Shown piece after piece: positions 16,215 through 24,508 of a stretch of DNA of 42,708 bases (position 1 is its first letter; each line of letters begins with the position of its first letter). The stretch lies in NCBI GenBank assembly GCA_021790195.1, contig JAJYIF010000024.1:1-42708 (forward strand), in the 5' to 3' direction. The notes under the pieces are model-generated. The model searched no databases, had not been told where the DNA came from, and worked only from the letters and a program-made list of their open reading frames with translations. The translations under genes and the position numbers were made by a program. Source of the DNA: Nitrospirota bacterium. GTDB taxonomy: Bacteria; Nitrospirota; Thermodesulfovibrionia; Thermodesulfovibrionales; UBA9159.

Positions 16215-18158
16215 CTATTCACCTTCTCTTGAGCTTTTCGACGGGAAATATTCGCAGATCGTCTTTATCCTCTTCAAGATCGATTCAGCCTCTTTCCGAT
16301 TTAGCCGCTCGATAATAAGTCTATCCGCTATCGCGCCAAGCACTTTGCCCGGCATTTCGTATTCGATATCAACGCTCAGCATGGTTCCATGAGCATCTTT
16401 TTCAAAGCGGTATGTCTCCCGAACAGGGAACGCCCCGTCCATTTTCATAGAGAATTCCCTGTTCTTGTGAAAAGAAACGACCTCGCCTCTGCCATTAAAA
16501 TTGATTCCGACCATTCTATAGGACCATTCGAACGTAATGCCTGCAGTGATCACAGTGCCCGAAACATTCCGGATACCGACAAGGCCATTTACGAACTTCG
16601 TCCAATTAGTATGGTCTGTCACAAAATCAAATACTTTGTCGAGGGGGGCTTTTATCCTGATTGCCTTTGAGATACGCGAAACCTTTCCTTCCCTTTTCGG
16701 TTTTTGCTTATGTTCTGCCTCGATCCTATCGATCAGGGTTCTGACCTTTGGCGGCATTTCCCCAAGAGAGCCTAACTTGTCGACGATGAACGAACTATTC
16801 ATGATCAGTTTCATGGAGGACAGAAGATACCGTCGCTTAAATTCGTCTTTCATCAATACAATCTCTTTCAATTTGCCCATATAAAAGCTTCTGTAACTGT
16901 CAATTATCGCCCGATCAATCTGTTTCAAGCTCATTCTATCTGGTTTGATCACGGGATCTATCAGGTTGTATTTCCGATAGTCTCTCTCGACAATGTACGG
17001 CTCGATTTCCTTATACATGTCACTGTACGGCCATGCTGCGAGCGCAAGGTAGTGGGCAAAGTCAGGGTTATAAATTTTTGAAAGAGCGAGGGTCTTTTTG
17101 ACTGTTTCCTTGGTCTCGTGAGGGAACCCGAGTATGAAACTCGTCTCGGTTATCATGCCGTGCTCGTGAATAAGACGTATGGCTTCTCTTCCTGTCTCAA
17201 CATTGACGTCCTTCCTGATCAGGTCAAGCGTCTTCTGATCAGTCGCCTCGATGCCGATATAAATGTGGACAACTCCGGCCTCTTTGTACTTCCATAATAT
17301 GTCCTTGTCACGGATGATGTCCTCGGCCCGGGTCTCCATAAGGAGATATATACCGAGACATCTTTCTCTCAGGAGGTCAAGGAGCCTCTCCCACCTCTCC
17401 CCGCTCCGGGTGGGATACTCATCCGGGATCAGAAAGACATTTACATTGTATGTCTTCTTCAGGTGCTCCAGCTCAGCTACAACGCTTTCGGGCCGCCGTC
17501 CCCGCCATGATTGATGCCAGAACTTCTGCTGCGAGCAGAACGTACAGTTGTGGCTGCAGCCTCTCGATGTGCTGACCGCAGCCAGTCTGCTCCCGGGAAT
17601 GACGAAGTATGTGTAATCCCTCCAGTCTATCAAGTCCCAGGCCCTGGCAAGACGGTCAAGATCCCTGATGAAAGGTCTCGGCGGTGTGGCGATAATTTCC
17701 TGCCCGTTTCTATATGCGATTCCTCTCACTTTTTGGGTCTTCTTGCCAGCTCGGATGGTCGAAAGCAGCTCGCTAAGCGTTTCCTCTCCTTCCTCTCTGA
17801 CCACATAATCGACAAAGGCGCTATCAAGCACCTCTTCAAAAAGAAATGTTGGATGAACGCCGCCGATGATAGTAACTATACCCGGGTTTACCTCCTTGGC
17901 AACCCTCAGGACTCCGAGCGCGTCGGTAACTGTCGAAGTGATGGCTGTCGTTGCAACAAAGTCCGGCTTGTTCTCTCTTATCGCCCTCTCTATCTCGTGG
18001 AAACCGTGCCGCTTCGTCATGGCATCGTAAATAACGGGTTCAAAACCTGCTTCCCTGACGGAACCTGCGAGGTAGACAAAGGTAAGCGGGACCCAGCGGC
18101 CCGCGACTTCCACTACGCCGCAGTGATATGGAGGAGTTATGAAAAGGATCTTCTTCAT
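16215..18158 (-). CDS. B12-binding-type radical SAM protein fused to an SRPBCC domain
   Basis: A 647-residue protein with three parts. The N-terminal Rossmann-like domain (about 1-140; ILFITPPY, FVATTAITSTVTDALGV, IIGGVHPT) resembles cobalamin-binding domains but has no DxHxxG. The radical SAM core has the CxxxCxxC cluster C201/C205/C208 (GCSHNCTFCSQQ) and a typical HGMITETSFILGFPHET strand. The C-terminal domain (about 497-634; KAIRIKAPLDKVFDFVTDHTNWTKF) has the SRPBCC/START-like hydrophobic-ligand fold pattern. It may bind SAM, a 4Fe-4S cluster and perhaps cobalamin, and act on a lipid-like or tetrapyrrole-like substrate; that is inference. The start is ATG 18158; a GTG at 18161 overlaps the previous stop. 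It is the last gene of the cytochrome-iron operon. Confidence 0.85.
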   Translation of the reverse strand: MKKILFITPPYHCGVVEVAGRWVPLTFVYLAGSVREAGFEPVIYDAMTKRHGFHEIERAIRENKPDFVATTAITSTVTDALGVLRVAKEVNPGIVTIIGGVHPTFLFEEVLDSAFVDYVVREEGEETLSELLSTIRAGKKTQKVRGIAYRNGQEIIATPPRPFIRDLDRLARAWDLIDWRDYTYFVIPGSRLAAVSTSRGCSHNCTFCSQQKFWHQSWRGRRPESVVAELEHLKKTYNVNVFLIPDEYPTRSGERWERLLDLLRERCLGIYLLMETRAEDIIRDKDILWKYKEAGVVHIYIGIEATDQKTLDLIRKDVNVETGREAIRLIHEHGMITETSFILGFPHETKETVKKTLALSKIYNPDFAHYLALAAWPYSDMYKEIEPYIVERDYRKYNLIDPVIKPDRMSLKQIDRAIIDSYRSFYMGKLKEIVLMKDEFKRRYLLSSMKLIMNSSFIVDKLGSLGEMPPKVRTLIDRIEAEHKQKPKREGKVSRISKAIRIKAPLDKVFDFVTDHTNWTKFVNGLVGIRNVSGTVITAGITFEWSYRMVGINFNGRGEVVSFHKNREFSMKMDGAFPVRETYRFEKDAHGTMLSVDIEYEMPGKVLGAIADRLIIERLNRKEAESILKRIKTICEYFPSKSSREGE

Positions 18159-18160
18159 CA

Positions 18161-18565
18161 CTACTCTCTCTTTCCGGTCCGGATTCTAAGATGCACTATC
18201 CTTTTTCTTATTCTGACCCAGACGTAAATCCCCGATCCGACGCAAATAAATGCAACGATGTGTTTGACGATCAGGGCAGGCACCTGACCTTTGCCCGCAG
18301 CGTTGGCCCACTCAAAGTCCTTATAGAATATGACCCTCGGTATGCCGCCGATAATTATCCATAATAAAGAGAACTGCGCAAGACGTGTCATGCCGCGGTG
18401 TATCCTAAGAAAGTAATCAGCTGTCGCAGTTGCAGGCGCGTCGTCGAGCCTCCTAAGCATCAGCCACATCGCGATGCCGCTTGAAAGCAGCAGGGCTGTA
18501 GCAACGTCGTGCAGATAGTTATTCATCATAAGTAGGACACCTGCTGAAGCGCTCAACTTGATCAT
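18161..18565 (-). CDS. Small three-helix membrane protein with conserved-type His (CopD/DUF2269-like)
   Basis: A 134-residue integral membrane protein with three helices (about 14-37, 62-81 and 96-118). His19 (NYLHDV), His56 (RIHRGMTR) and His102 (VKHIVAF) sit at or near the membrane, a pattern seen in heme- or metal-binding membrane proteins such as CopD-like or DUF2269 families. I do not assign a family firmly. ATG 18565 overlaps the TGA of the ATPase gene (ATGA), so translation is coupled. Its own stop overlaps the GTG/ATG start region of the radical SAM gene. It may be an accessory to the ABC or heme-handling parts of the operon. Confidence 0.65.
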   Translation of the reverse strand: MIKLSASAGVLLMMNNYLHDVATALLLSSGIAMWLMLRRLDDAPATATADYFLRIHRGMTRLAQFSLLWIIIGGIPRVIFYKDFEWANAAGKGQVPALIVKHIVAFICVGSGIYVWVRIRKRIVHLRIRTGKRE

Positions 18566-19236
18566 CTGTATTCGTCCCTGATTATCTTTCCGTCTTCCAT
18601 GGTAATTGTCCTCCGTCCCCATTGGGCGACAAAGGGATCGTGGGTGACAAGGATTATGGTGAACTGCCGTTCCGAGTAGAGCCTGTTTAGGAGCTCCAGT
18701 ATCTTCCTTGTGTTCTCCCTGTCGAGGTTGCCGGTCGGCTCGTCGGCAAGCAAGATCTGCGGGCTGTTGATCAATGCCCGTGCAATACAAATGCGCTGCT
18801 GCTCGCCGCCGCTCAGCTGCGAAGGCTTGTGGTCAATCCTGTGCCCCATTCCGACTCTTTCGAGAGAATCGGCAGCCTCTCTCTCGTCCGCGATGCTGTG
18901 AAAATACTGCGCCAGCATAACATTCTCCACCGCGTTGAGGTATGGTATAAGGTGCGATTGCTGAAACACAAAGCCGATCTTCTCTCTCCTAAATCTCGCC
19001 ATCTCGTCCTCTTTCATCGCGGTGATGTCCGTGGAATCGATAACGACCTGACCGCTGGTGGGATTGTCGAGACCGCTCATGATGTTGAGAAGCGTGCTCT
19101 TGCCGGAACCGGAGGGACCTACAACACTGACCCACTGTCCCTTTTCAACAACCATGTCGATACCCCTTAAGGCAGAAGCCGTAGCATATTCCTTAGAAAC
19201 GCACCTTAATTTTATAAACTCATCTGCACTGCCCAA
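18562..19236 (-). CDS. ABC transporter ATPase of the iron/cytochrome operon (Cj1663/LolD-MacB type)
   Basis: The 224-residue ATPase has Walker A GPSGSGKS, the signature LSGGEQQR, Walker [13 protein letters not shown] and the switch His in THDP. It belongs to the MacB/LolD/FtsE group that pairs with FtsX-type permeases, two of which are encoded immediately upstream. The start is TTG at 19234-19236, since no ATG is available until the P-loop region; AGAGGTG lies about nine bases upstream. The permease stop (19240-19242) is four bases before it. In the Campylobacter Cj1658-1663 and enteric Fet loci an equivalent ATPase acts with two FtsX permeases in iron uptake. Confidence 0.88.
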   Translation of the reverse strand: MGSADEFIKLRCVSKEYATASALRGIDMVVEKGQWVSVVGPSGSGKSTLLNIMSGLDNPTSGQVVIDSTDITAMKEDEMARFRREKIGFVFQQSHLIPYLNAVENVMLAQYFHSIADEREAADSLERVGMGHRIDHKPSQLSGGEQQRICIARALINSPQILLADEPTGNLDRENTRKILELLNRLYSERQFTIILVTHDPFVAQWGRRTITMEDGKIIRDEYR

Positions 19237-19239
19237 TGT

Positions 19240-20352
19240 TCATTCACCTCTCAGTATCGCCGCTGCATCATATCTCATGGCTCCCCTCACGGGGAAATGG
19301 CTTGCCGTAAGGGCTATCGAAAGTCCCATAGCAAGGGAAAGAAGGATCATCCATTGAGGCAGATGGATGAAGGAACCAAATGCTCCTCTCGAGATCGCCT
19401 GGGCCGATAGATAGCCGGCAATGAAGCCTGAGAGACCGCCCGAGAGTCCTATTATAACAGCCTCTGTCGTATAAAAAAGAGTGATCTGACTTCTTGACCC
19501 TCCCAGCGCCTTCATGAGACCGATCTCTTTCTTCCTTTCAAATACATTGGCGCTTACTGTGCTAGCCACGCTGACTGTTGAAGCAAATAGCGCGATAAGC
19601 GTGACCAGCGTCATAAGGAGCTGCATCTTCGAAAGCAGAGATTCTTCTGCAGACGCGACTTGCCTCAGGGTCTTGGCCGCAACCGCTGGAACATCCCGGA
19701 CGATATCCCTGGCTATACCATCTAATTTCCCCGGCTCACCCCTGACGAGAATAGCGCTGAAAACGTTGTTTGTCCCCGTCAGCTCCCATGCGTCTTCGAT
19801 CGACATGATGATACTGCTGTCTTCAGGGCCACCTTTTTCTACGAAGCCGCTCACTATGAAGTCCGCTTTGCCGCCGTTGCTTTCCAAAGACAACGTCTTG
19901 CCGGGTGCAAGCCTCAGGGCGTCCCTGAGATCGATTCCGGCCAGGACCTCGTTTCGTTTCGCCGGCCGATCTCCGATAAATCTCCAGCCGCTGTATTTCA
20001 ATCTGTCGATGTTTAGCCCGATAAGCTCAATCGCGTAACCGCCTATAAACACCTTCCCGAGAACCTGTCCTGATGCATCTTCTACATGCTGAATTCCTCT
20101 GATCTTGTCCAGGGCCGCGGCCTCGATAGAATCTCCGTTCCGGGGAGAGACGATTATGTTCGCGCCATAGGCCTTAAGTTCCGCGCCGAGTTTTTCCCTT
20201 ATGCCCGAATTGATCCCTGCCAGCGCGGTTACCATGGCAACGGCCAGCATTACAGAGAGGGAGGCTATGACAACCCGCCCTTTTCTCTGCGAGACGGACC
20301 TCGCAAAGAAGAATAGGAAACGGCGGATTTCAAACCTGCTTAACACCTTCAT
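19240..20352 (-). CDS. FtsX-type ABC permease 2 (Cj1662-like)
   Basis: A 370-residue permease with an N-terminal helix (VVIASLSVMLAVAMVTAL), a periplasmic domain beginning LKAYGANIIVSPR, and three C-terminal helices with FERKKEIGLMKALGGSRSQI. It is homologous to its upstream neighbour, so the two probably form a heterodimer with the ATPase. ATG 20352 overlaps the previous stop by four bases (ATGA). The pair with FTR1 and DUF2318 upstream is the layout of Fet-type iron systems. Confidence 0.85.
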   Translation of the reverse strand: MKVLSRFEIRRFLFFFARSVSQRKGRVVIASLSVMLAVAMVTALAGINSGIREKLGAELKAYGANIIVSPRNGDSIEAAALDKIRGIQHVEDASGQVLGKVFIGGYAIELIGLNIDRLKYSGWRFIGDRPAKRNEVLAGIDLRDALRLAPGKTLSLESNGGKADFIVSGFVEKGGPEDSSIIMSIEDAWELTGTNNVFSAILVRGEPGKLDGIARDIVRDVPAVAAKTLRQVASAEESLLSKMQLLMTLVTLIALFASTVSVASTVSANVFERKKEIGLMKALGGSRSQITLFYTTEAVIIGLSGGLSGFIAGYLSAQAISRGAFGSFIHLPQWMILLSLAMGLSIALTASHFPVRGAMRYDAAAILRGE

Positions 20353-21593
20353 TGCTCACCTTTGAGTATGACGGCGGACCTTACTTCCATCGCCTTCTTA
20401 ATCGGGAGCACTGTGCCGGCAATAGAGACGCAAGCCGCGCCCGCCATTGTCATCGGCAGAAGCATCGCTCTCTGTTCGAGGGCGATGCCAAAGACCTTCG
20501 TCCCTATGTATTGGGACGCACCGACTGAAAGGAGATAACCGAACAGACCGCCCGCGAGGCCTATCATTATTCCCTCGGTCACAAATATGAGCGCTATCTT
20601 TTCCGAACCCGCCCCAAGAGCCTTCATGAGTCCGATCTCTTCCTTCCTTTGCACAAGGCCCATTATCATGGTCGTCGAAACACCGAGGGTGGAGGCGGCG
20701 AGAGTCATAAGGCACAGCAGATAAACCAGAACCTTCAATCTCTTGAGGACCTTACCTTCAGTCCCTGCGACCTGCCATATCGGCCTTGCCTTTGATCCTT
20801 TAAACACATCCTCAATCTGTTTGGCAATCGAGGTGACATAGCCGGTGCAATACCACTTTTCGTATTCTGCCTTGGACATGGAGGCCGGGTCCCTGTAAGC
20901 GAAAGTATCCATCGGAGCGGTAAGGGCGCTCACGAGGACCTTCGAGATCTTGCCTCCCGCACCCTTCAGTCTCTGCAAGGATTCGAGGTCCATAAAGATC
21001 TGCCTGTCCTCAATGCCCCCGGAATCAAGAGTTCCTGAGATTTTAAGCGGCGTTCCGTCCACATCTATTCTATCGCCCGGTTTGACGCTGAATTCAGAGG
21101 CGATGGAAGAACCGATTACAATATTGTCTGCAGAATCCGACCATTTTCCTGAAAGAGACCACCACGGCGAAACGGTCTTTATCCCGACGGGAAAAGTTCC
21201 CGTCTCTCCCGGAAGAGGCAATTCCTTATAGTACCACGAGCCAATGAGCCCGACCTTCTCGGACTTTCCATTGCTTGTGATTTCGGCGTCGGTCTCCAGA
21301 AAAGGTGCTATGCCTACTATATTGTGTCTCCAGAAAATAGTTTTTGCCCTGACGATATCTTCATAACGTAAATATCGCCGCTGTCCCGAGAGGTCGGCCA
21401 TGCCTTCTATTTCAGGCTCCACAAGTATGTTGGCTCCGAATGCCCTCAGCTCCCTTGAGACCCTGCCGCCTATTTCCATGGAAATAACGATCAGAGAAGA
21501 CGCTATTGCCGTGCCGAAAGTTATCGACGCGATCATAAGTGCAGCCGCCTTCTTCCGGTTAGCAAAAGACCTTCTGACAATAGTCGCGATCAT
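20349..21593 (-). CDS. FtsX-type ABC permease 1 (Cj1661-like)
   Basis: A 414-residue permease with the same topology: one N-terminal helix, a long periplasmic domain starting LRAFGANILVEPE, and three C-terminal helices with QRKEEIGLMKALGAGSEKI. The segment KWYCTGYVTSIAKQIED before IWQVAGTEGKVL is the sort of sequence seen in the first permease of the Campylobacter/Fet loci (from memory, not searched). The ATG at 21593 lies two bases after the stop of the ResB-like gene. Substrate unknown; iron, or a thiol or heme-related compound, would fit the neighbours. Confidence 0.85.
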   Translation of the reverse strand: MIATIVRRSFANRKKAAALMIASITFGTAIASSLIVISMEIGGRVSRELRAFGANILVEPEIEGMADLSGQRRYLRYEDIVRAKTIFWRHNIVGIAPFLETDAEITSNGKSEKVGLIGSWYYKELPLPGETGTFPVGIKTVSPWWSLSGKWSDSADNIVIGSSIASEFSVKPGDRIDVDGTPLKISGTLDSGGIEDRQIFMDLESLQRLKGAGGKISKVLVSALTAPMDTFAYRDPASMSKAEYEKWYCTGYVTSIAKQIEDVFKGSKARPIWQVAGTEGKVLKRLKVLVYLLCLMTLAASTLGVSTTMIMGLVQRKEEIGLMKALGAGSEKIALIFVTEGIMIGLAGGLFGYLLSVGASQYIGTKVFGIALEQRAMLLPMTMAGAACVSIAGTVLPIKKAMEVRSAVILKGEQ

Positions 21594-21595
21594 GA

Positions 21596-22594
21596 CTATA
21601 TATACGCTCTTCTCTTCCCTATCGTTTCAGTCACAAAAAGCGCCAATCTCAACGGCAAGCCAATTATGACAAGGACGATGCCCGCCACAACAAGCGGGAC
21701 CCCCCGATCTTCCACAGCTTCCAGTCTTATCCAGTAGCCGGTATCGAGAAAGGTCAGGGTGAGGTTCTCAAAATCGATCCCTTTATCCGAAGGCCATTCT
21801 CCTATAAGCCTTTCCCCCCTGAAGATGGTAACGCGGTAAGCAGGAGTTTTGAGATTGTAGACTCTTGCCGAGCTTCTGCCTTTCTCTATCACCTTTTCTG
21901 GACTGAGCATCAAGTTAAACCTGAAGGGAAGGCCCTGTACCGTGAAGCTGTCCGAGCTTCCCGGAGGCAGTATCCTCTGGGGCATGTAGCCCTGTATGAC
22001 GGTCCTTCCGCCCGATGTTATTCTTATGCCGGGGGCAAGGCCGAACTCCATGATATGGAAATAGCTGCCGCCGAGCCTGCTGGGCGGGTAAACGCCTACT
22101 TCGTAATCGCGATCAGAGGCTGCCAGAGTCACCTTGGGCTCCATGGAGAAGAACCCTTTCATCTCGTCAATATCCAGCACGCTGCCTTTCAGGTTGGGCT
22201 GGATCTTCTTTACTACATAGATTTCACCGTCTGCGGCCTTGACGGTGTCTTCTTCCCCAAGCACGACCCGCTCCGTATGCTTTGAAGTTATGCTCAGGAA
22301 GAAGCCCAGGAGAAATATGAAGACACCCAATGAAAGAGGAAGCCAAAGCAGCTTGTGAAGGAGTCTTTGCCTTTGATTGTAAACGCCGGTCACGAGATGT
22401 ATGACAAGGTTTACGAGAAGGAAGATAAAGAATGTCTTGAATATAAGATTTGTCCTCAATCCCTCCACAAAATGCTCGAACGCCTCCGATCCCCATATGG
22501 CGACAGTAACATAATATGCAAGCCACGTCATAATGAGCCAGAACAGAACGCCTTTCGACGCCAGGATGCGAAGTATTTTCTTCGGGACGCTCAT
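21596..22594 (-). CDS. Second ResB-like cytochrome c biogenesis protein
   Basis: The 332-residue product has three N-terminal helices (LFWLIMTWLAYYVTVAI; FKTFFIFLLVNLVIHLV; LWLPLSLGVFIFLLGFFL), a periplasmic beta-rich domain and one C-terminal helix (VPLVVAGIVLVIIGLPL). This is the ResB/Ccs1 layout, shorter than the ResB at 25349-26650. The start ATG 22594 overlaps the TGA of the FTR1 gene (ATGA); a long upstream extension in the same frame lies inside that gene and is not coding. Two ResB-type proteins with one CcsA suggest a specialised maturation system. It could instead pass electrons or heme to the transporter. Confidence 0.75.
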   Translation of the reverse strand: MSVPKKILRILASKGVLFWLIMTWLAYYVTVAIWGSEAFEHFVEGLRTNLIFKTFFIFLLVNLVIHLVTGVYNQRQRLLHKLLWLPLSLGVFIFLLGFFLSITSKHTERVVLGEEDTVKAADGEIYVVKKIQPNLKGSVLDIDEMKGFFSMEPKVTLAASDRDYEVGVYPPSRLGGSYFHIMEFGLAPGIRITSGGRTVIQGYMPQRILPPGSSDSFTVQGLPFRFNLMLSPEKVIEKGRSSARVYNLKTPAYRVTIFRGERLIGEWPSDKGIDFENLTLTFLDTGYWIRLEAVEDRGVPLVVAGIVLVIIGLPLRLALFVTETIGKRRAYI

Positions 22595-24006
22595 TTTACA
22601 GACCCTTTGGTCTTCCCTGTTTTGACATCCTGCCATTTCTTCAGAATATCGGATGCCTGAATCCTTACGTCTCTGTCGGTTACTACGGCATTCAACGGTA
22701 TGGGGTTGCATCCGCCCGGTTCGCCGATACTCTTCAGGGGGATAGGGGTCTTGCAGTACAGGCACACTATGCGTTCATGAGACTGGCCGTATCCCTCCTG
22801 AGGGCATATTTCACAGGCATCGAGACATGTCGCGAGTCTGCCGTCCGGCTTCTTAACTATAAGAATCCGAATTACATCACTGCCGGATGAAAACGAAAAC
22901 TTATGGATGCGACCGTCGAAGAGGTCGTCACCGGATTCTCTCAGGGGGATCGAGATGACTCCTTTGTCCGAAACAACGGGCAATGGCTGAGGGAGATAAA
23001 GTGATGTGGATCTCTCGCCGGAAGCCGCGTACCAGGATGCAAACACCAACAGAAGGGAAATGAAGACAGGCGCGGTGACCTTTCTCCTGCGGGACCTCTG
23101 TGCCGCTATGAACGCCCTCCGGTGAGCGCCCTCCTGTGTCATCTCGATGCCGGTCATTGGACTGAAGATTGTCTTAACGATATAAATGGCAAGCGGAGCC
23201 GCCAGGACGAAGAGGGCGATGACGATCGCCAGCGTTGAGCCGAAAAGGAAGCCCACAAATCTCCAGACAAAAGGGGTGAGGAGAGGATGGTCCGGTAACA
23301 TGAGAATAACAAAAAGCTGGTGAATCATATCATGGAGCATCTTCATGGCCCCACGTTGAACGGACGAGACAAGAGTCATCTCCGCAAAGCCCCTGATACC
23401 GCCGCCTATCAGCTTAATTACCGCTAAAGAGAAAAGCAGACCCGGGAGATCAAAGAAAGAGCCTATTCCCTTCTTTCTCAGGTACGATGCAATGGGGATT
23501 CCAGGGCCTGCCGACAGGACAAGTCCCATGAACGCGGAGAAATAGCAGCCATAGGTGTTTCCTTTCATTAGTGCAGTCTCGTGCAGAAAAGCGAAGGCCC
23601 CGACATTTTCGGGGAGAAAGAGCATAAATGGAACAGCGAAGCAGACGGCGGTGACAAAAAAGCTGTTATTGCCCGCCTTCTTCAGCGGTCCGAGAAGCTC
23701 AATCCCGTGTGTCTGATAAAGGCCGATTACGGCAAGAATATAAAGCATCGCGAAGGAATAGGCTATGAAGTTGCCGATCTCTTCCCTGACGTCGATATGG
23801 TTATGGATAGTAAAGGCTGCTATGGCCACGGAGAGGGTCAACGACAGAATCAATCCAATGATAAATGCTTTTGTCCACTTCGATGCCGCGTGACTCTTAT
23901 CGCCTGAACGCGCATCCAAGAAGGAGATTACGAAAAGGCTGACGATGCAGACCTTCAGGCCCTCTCTGAATATGATTATAAACGGTGCGGCGACAAAAGG
24001 ATTCAT
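22591..24006 (-). CDS. FTR1-family permease fused to a DUF2318 domain, with altered REXXE motif
   Basis: A 471-residue fusion. Residues 1-275 are the seven-helix FTR1/EfeU-type iron permease. The C-terminal part (about 330-460) is a DUF2318 periplasmic domain with Cys394, 398, 401, 415, 418 and 433 in CLDACEICPQ...VCLYC...GGCNPIPL, a likely metal or Fe-S type site. In Campylobacter (Cj1658, Cj1660) the two parts are separate genes. The first FTR1 motif, normally REGLE, reads REGLK here (R14-K18), and the later motif region reads LHETALMKG without Arg, so classical ferric iron transport is doubtful. ATG 24006 follows the lipoprotein gene by 12 bases. No P19 or oxidase gene is seen nearby. Confidence 0.85.
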   Translation of the reverse strand: MNPFVAAPFIIIFREGLKVCIVSLFVISFLDARSGDKSHAASKWTKAFIIGLILSLTLSVAIAAFTIHNHIDVREEIGNFIAYSFAMLYILAVIGLYQTHGIELLGPLKKAGNNSFFVTAVCFAVPFMLFLPENVGAFAFLHETALMKGNTYGCYFSAFMGLVLSAGPGIPIASYLRKKGIGSFFDLPGLLFSLAVIKLIGGGIRGFAEMTLVSSVQRGAMKMLHDMIHQLFVILMLPDHPLLTPFVWRFVGFLFGSTLAIVIALFVLAAPLAIYIVKTIFSPMTGIEMTQEGAHRRAFIAAQRSRRRKVTAPVFISLLLVFASWYAASGERSTSLYLPQPLPVVSDKGVISIPLRESGDDLFDGRIHKFSFSSGSDVIRILIVKKPDGRLATCLDACEICPQEGYGQSHERIVCLYCKTPIPLKSIGEPGGCNPIPLNAVVTDRDVRIQASDILKKWQDVKTGKTKGSVK

Positions 24007-24018
24007 CTTGATAACCTA

Positions 24019-24498
24019 TCAGACCGGTGAGAGGTCGAAGACCTTCCAAAGTCCTTTTTCTCTGACCATGTTATATCTCATGTGATATTCAATGGAGGTC
24101 AGGGGCTTGGCCTCTTCTTTTGTTTTCACATTGATACGCCTGTATCTCCAGTTTTCCTTTGTCGTCACCACAACATTGTCCGGTCCCCATCTCTCGACTT
24201 TTTCTATGCGCATACGCTCCAGCTCGGCCTCCATAATAAGAGACTGAGAAAGAATATCTTCTATGAGATGAGAGACCTTATTGAATTCCCTGTCTGTAGC
24301 AAAATCCCTCAATGGGGCCGGATCGTTCTGCCTATATGCAGACACGAGCGCCTTGTTGTAGGCTCTGACCGCACTTACGGCATCGGCGGCGTCAGGGTCT
24401 TTTCTAAGAAAATCCTTAACGGACGAAAGTTCGATGAAGTCATTTGAACAACCTAAGAGAAAGATCATAAATGTAACGGCGCCTATGATTCTCTTCAC
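24019..24498 (-). CDS. Small lipoprotein with NTF2/IMS-like domain
   Basis: The 159-residue product has a lipoprotein signal with lipobox LLGC (Cys16), so it should be anchored to the outer or inner membrane. The mature part is helical then beta-rich (VRAYNKALVSAYRQND, VVVTTKENWRYRRI, LWKVFDLSPV), like NTF2 or IMS-type domains; I hold that family call loosely. The start is GTG 24498, with GAGG eight bases upstream, ten bases after the ccsA stop. Its place between ccsA and the FTR1 fusion suggests a periplasmic partner of one of them. Confidence 0.65.
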   Translation of the reverse strand: MKRIIGAVTFMIFLLGCSNDFIELSSVKDFLRKDPDAADAVSAVRAYNKALVSAYRQNDPAPLRDFATDREFNKVSHLIEDILSQSLIMEAELERMRIEKVERWGPDNVVVTTKENWRYRRINVKTKEEAKPLTSIEYHMRYNMVREKGLWKVFDLSPV

Positions 24499-24508
24499 TT
24501 CTTCGCCC

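Noticed and set aside
18566-18790. N-terminal extension of the small membrane protein
   Set aside because: It lies inside the ATPase gene in another frame; the ATGA overlap at 18562-18565 gives a better start.
22595-22765. N-terminal extension of the second ResB-like protein
   Set aside because: It lies inside the FTR1-DUF2318 gene in another frame and reads as non-coding; ATG 22594 at the ATGA overlap fits.
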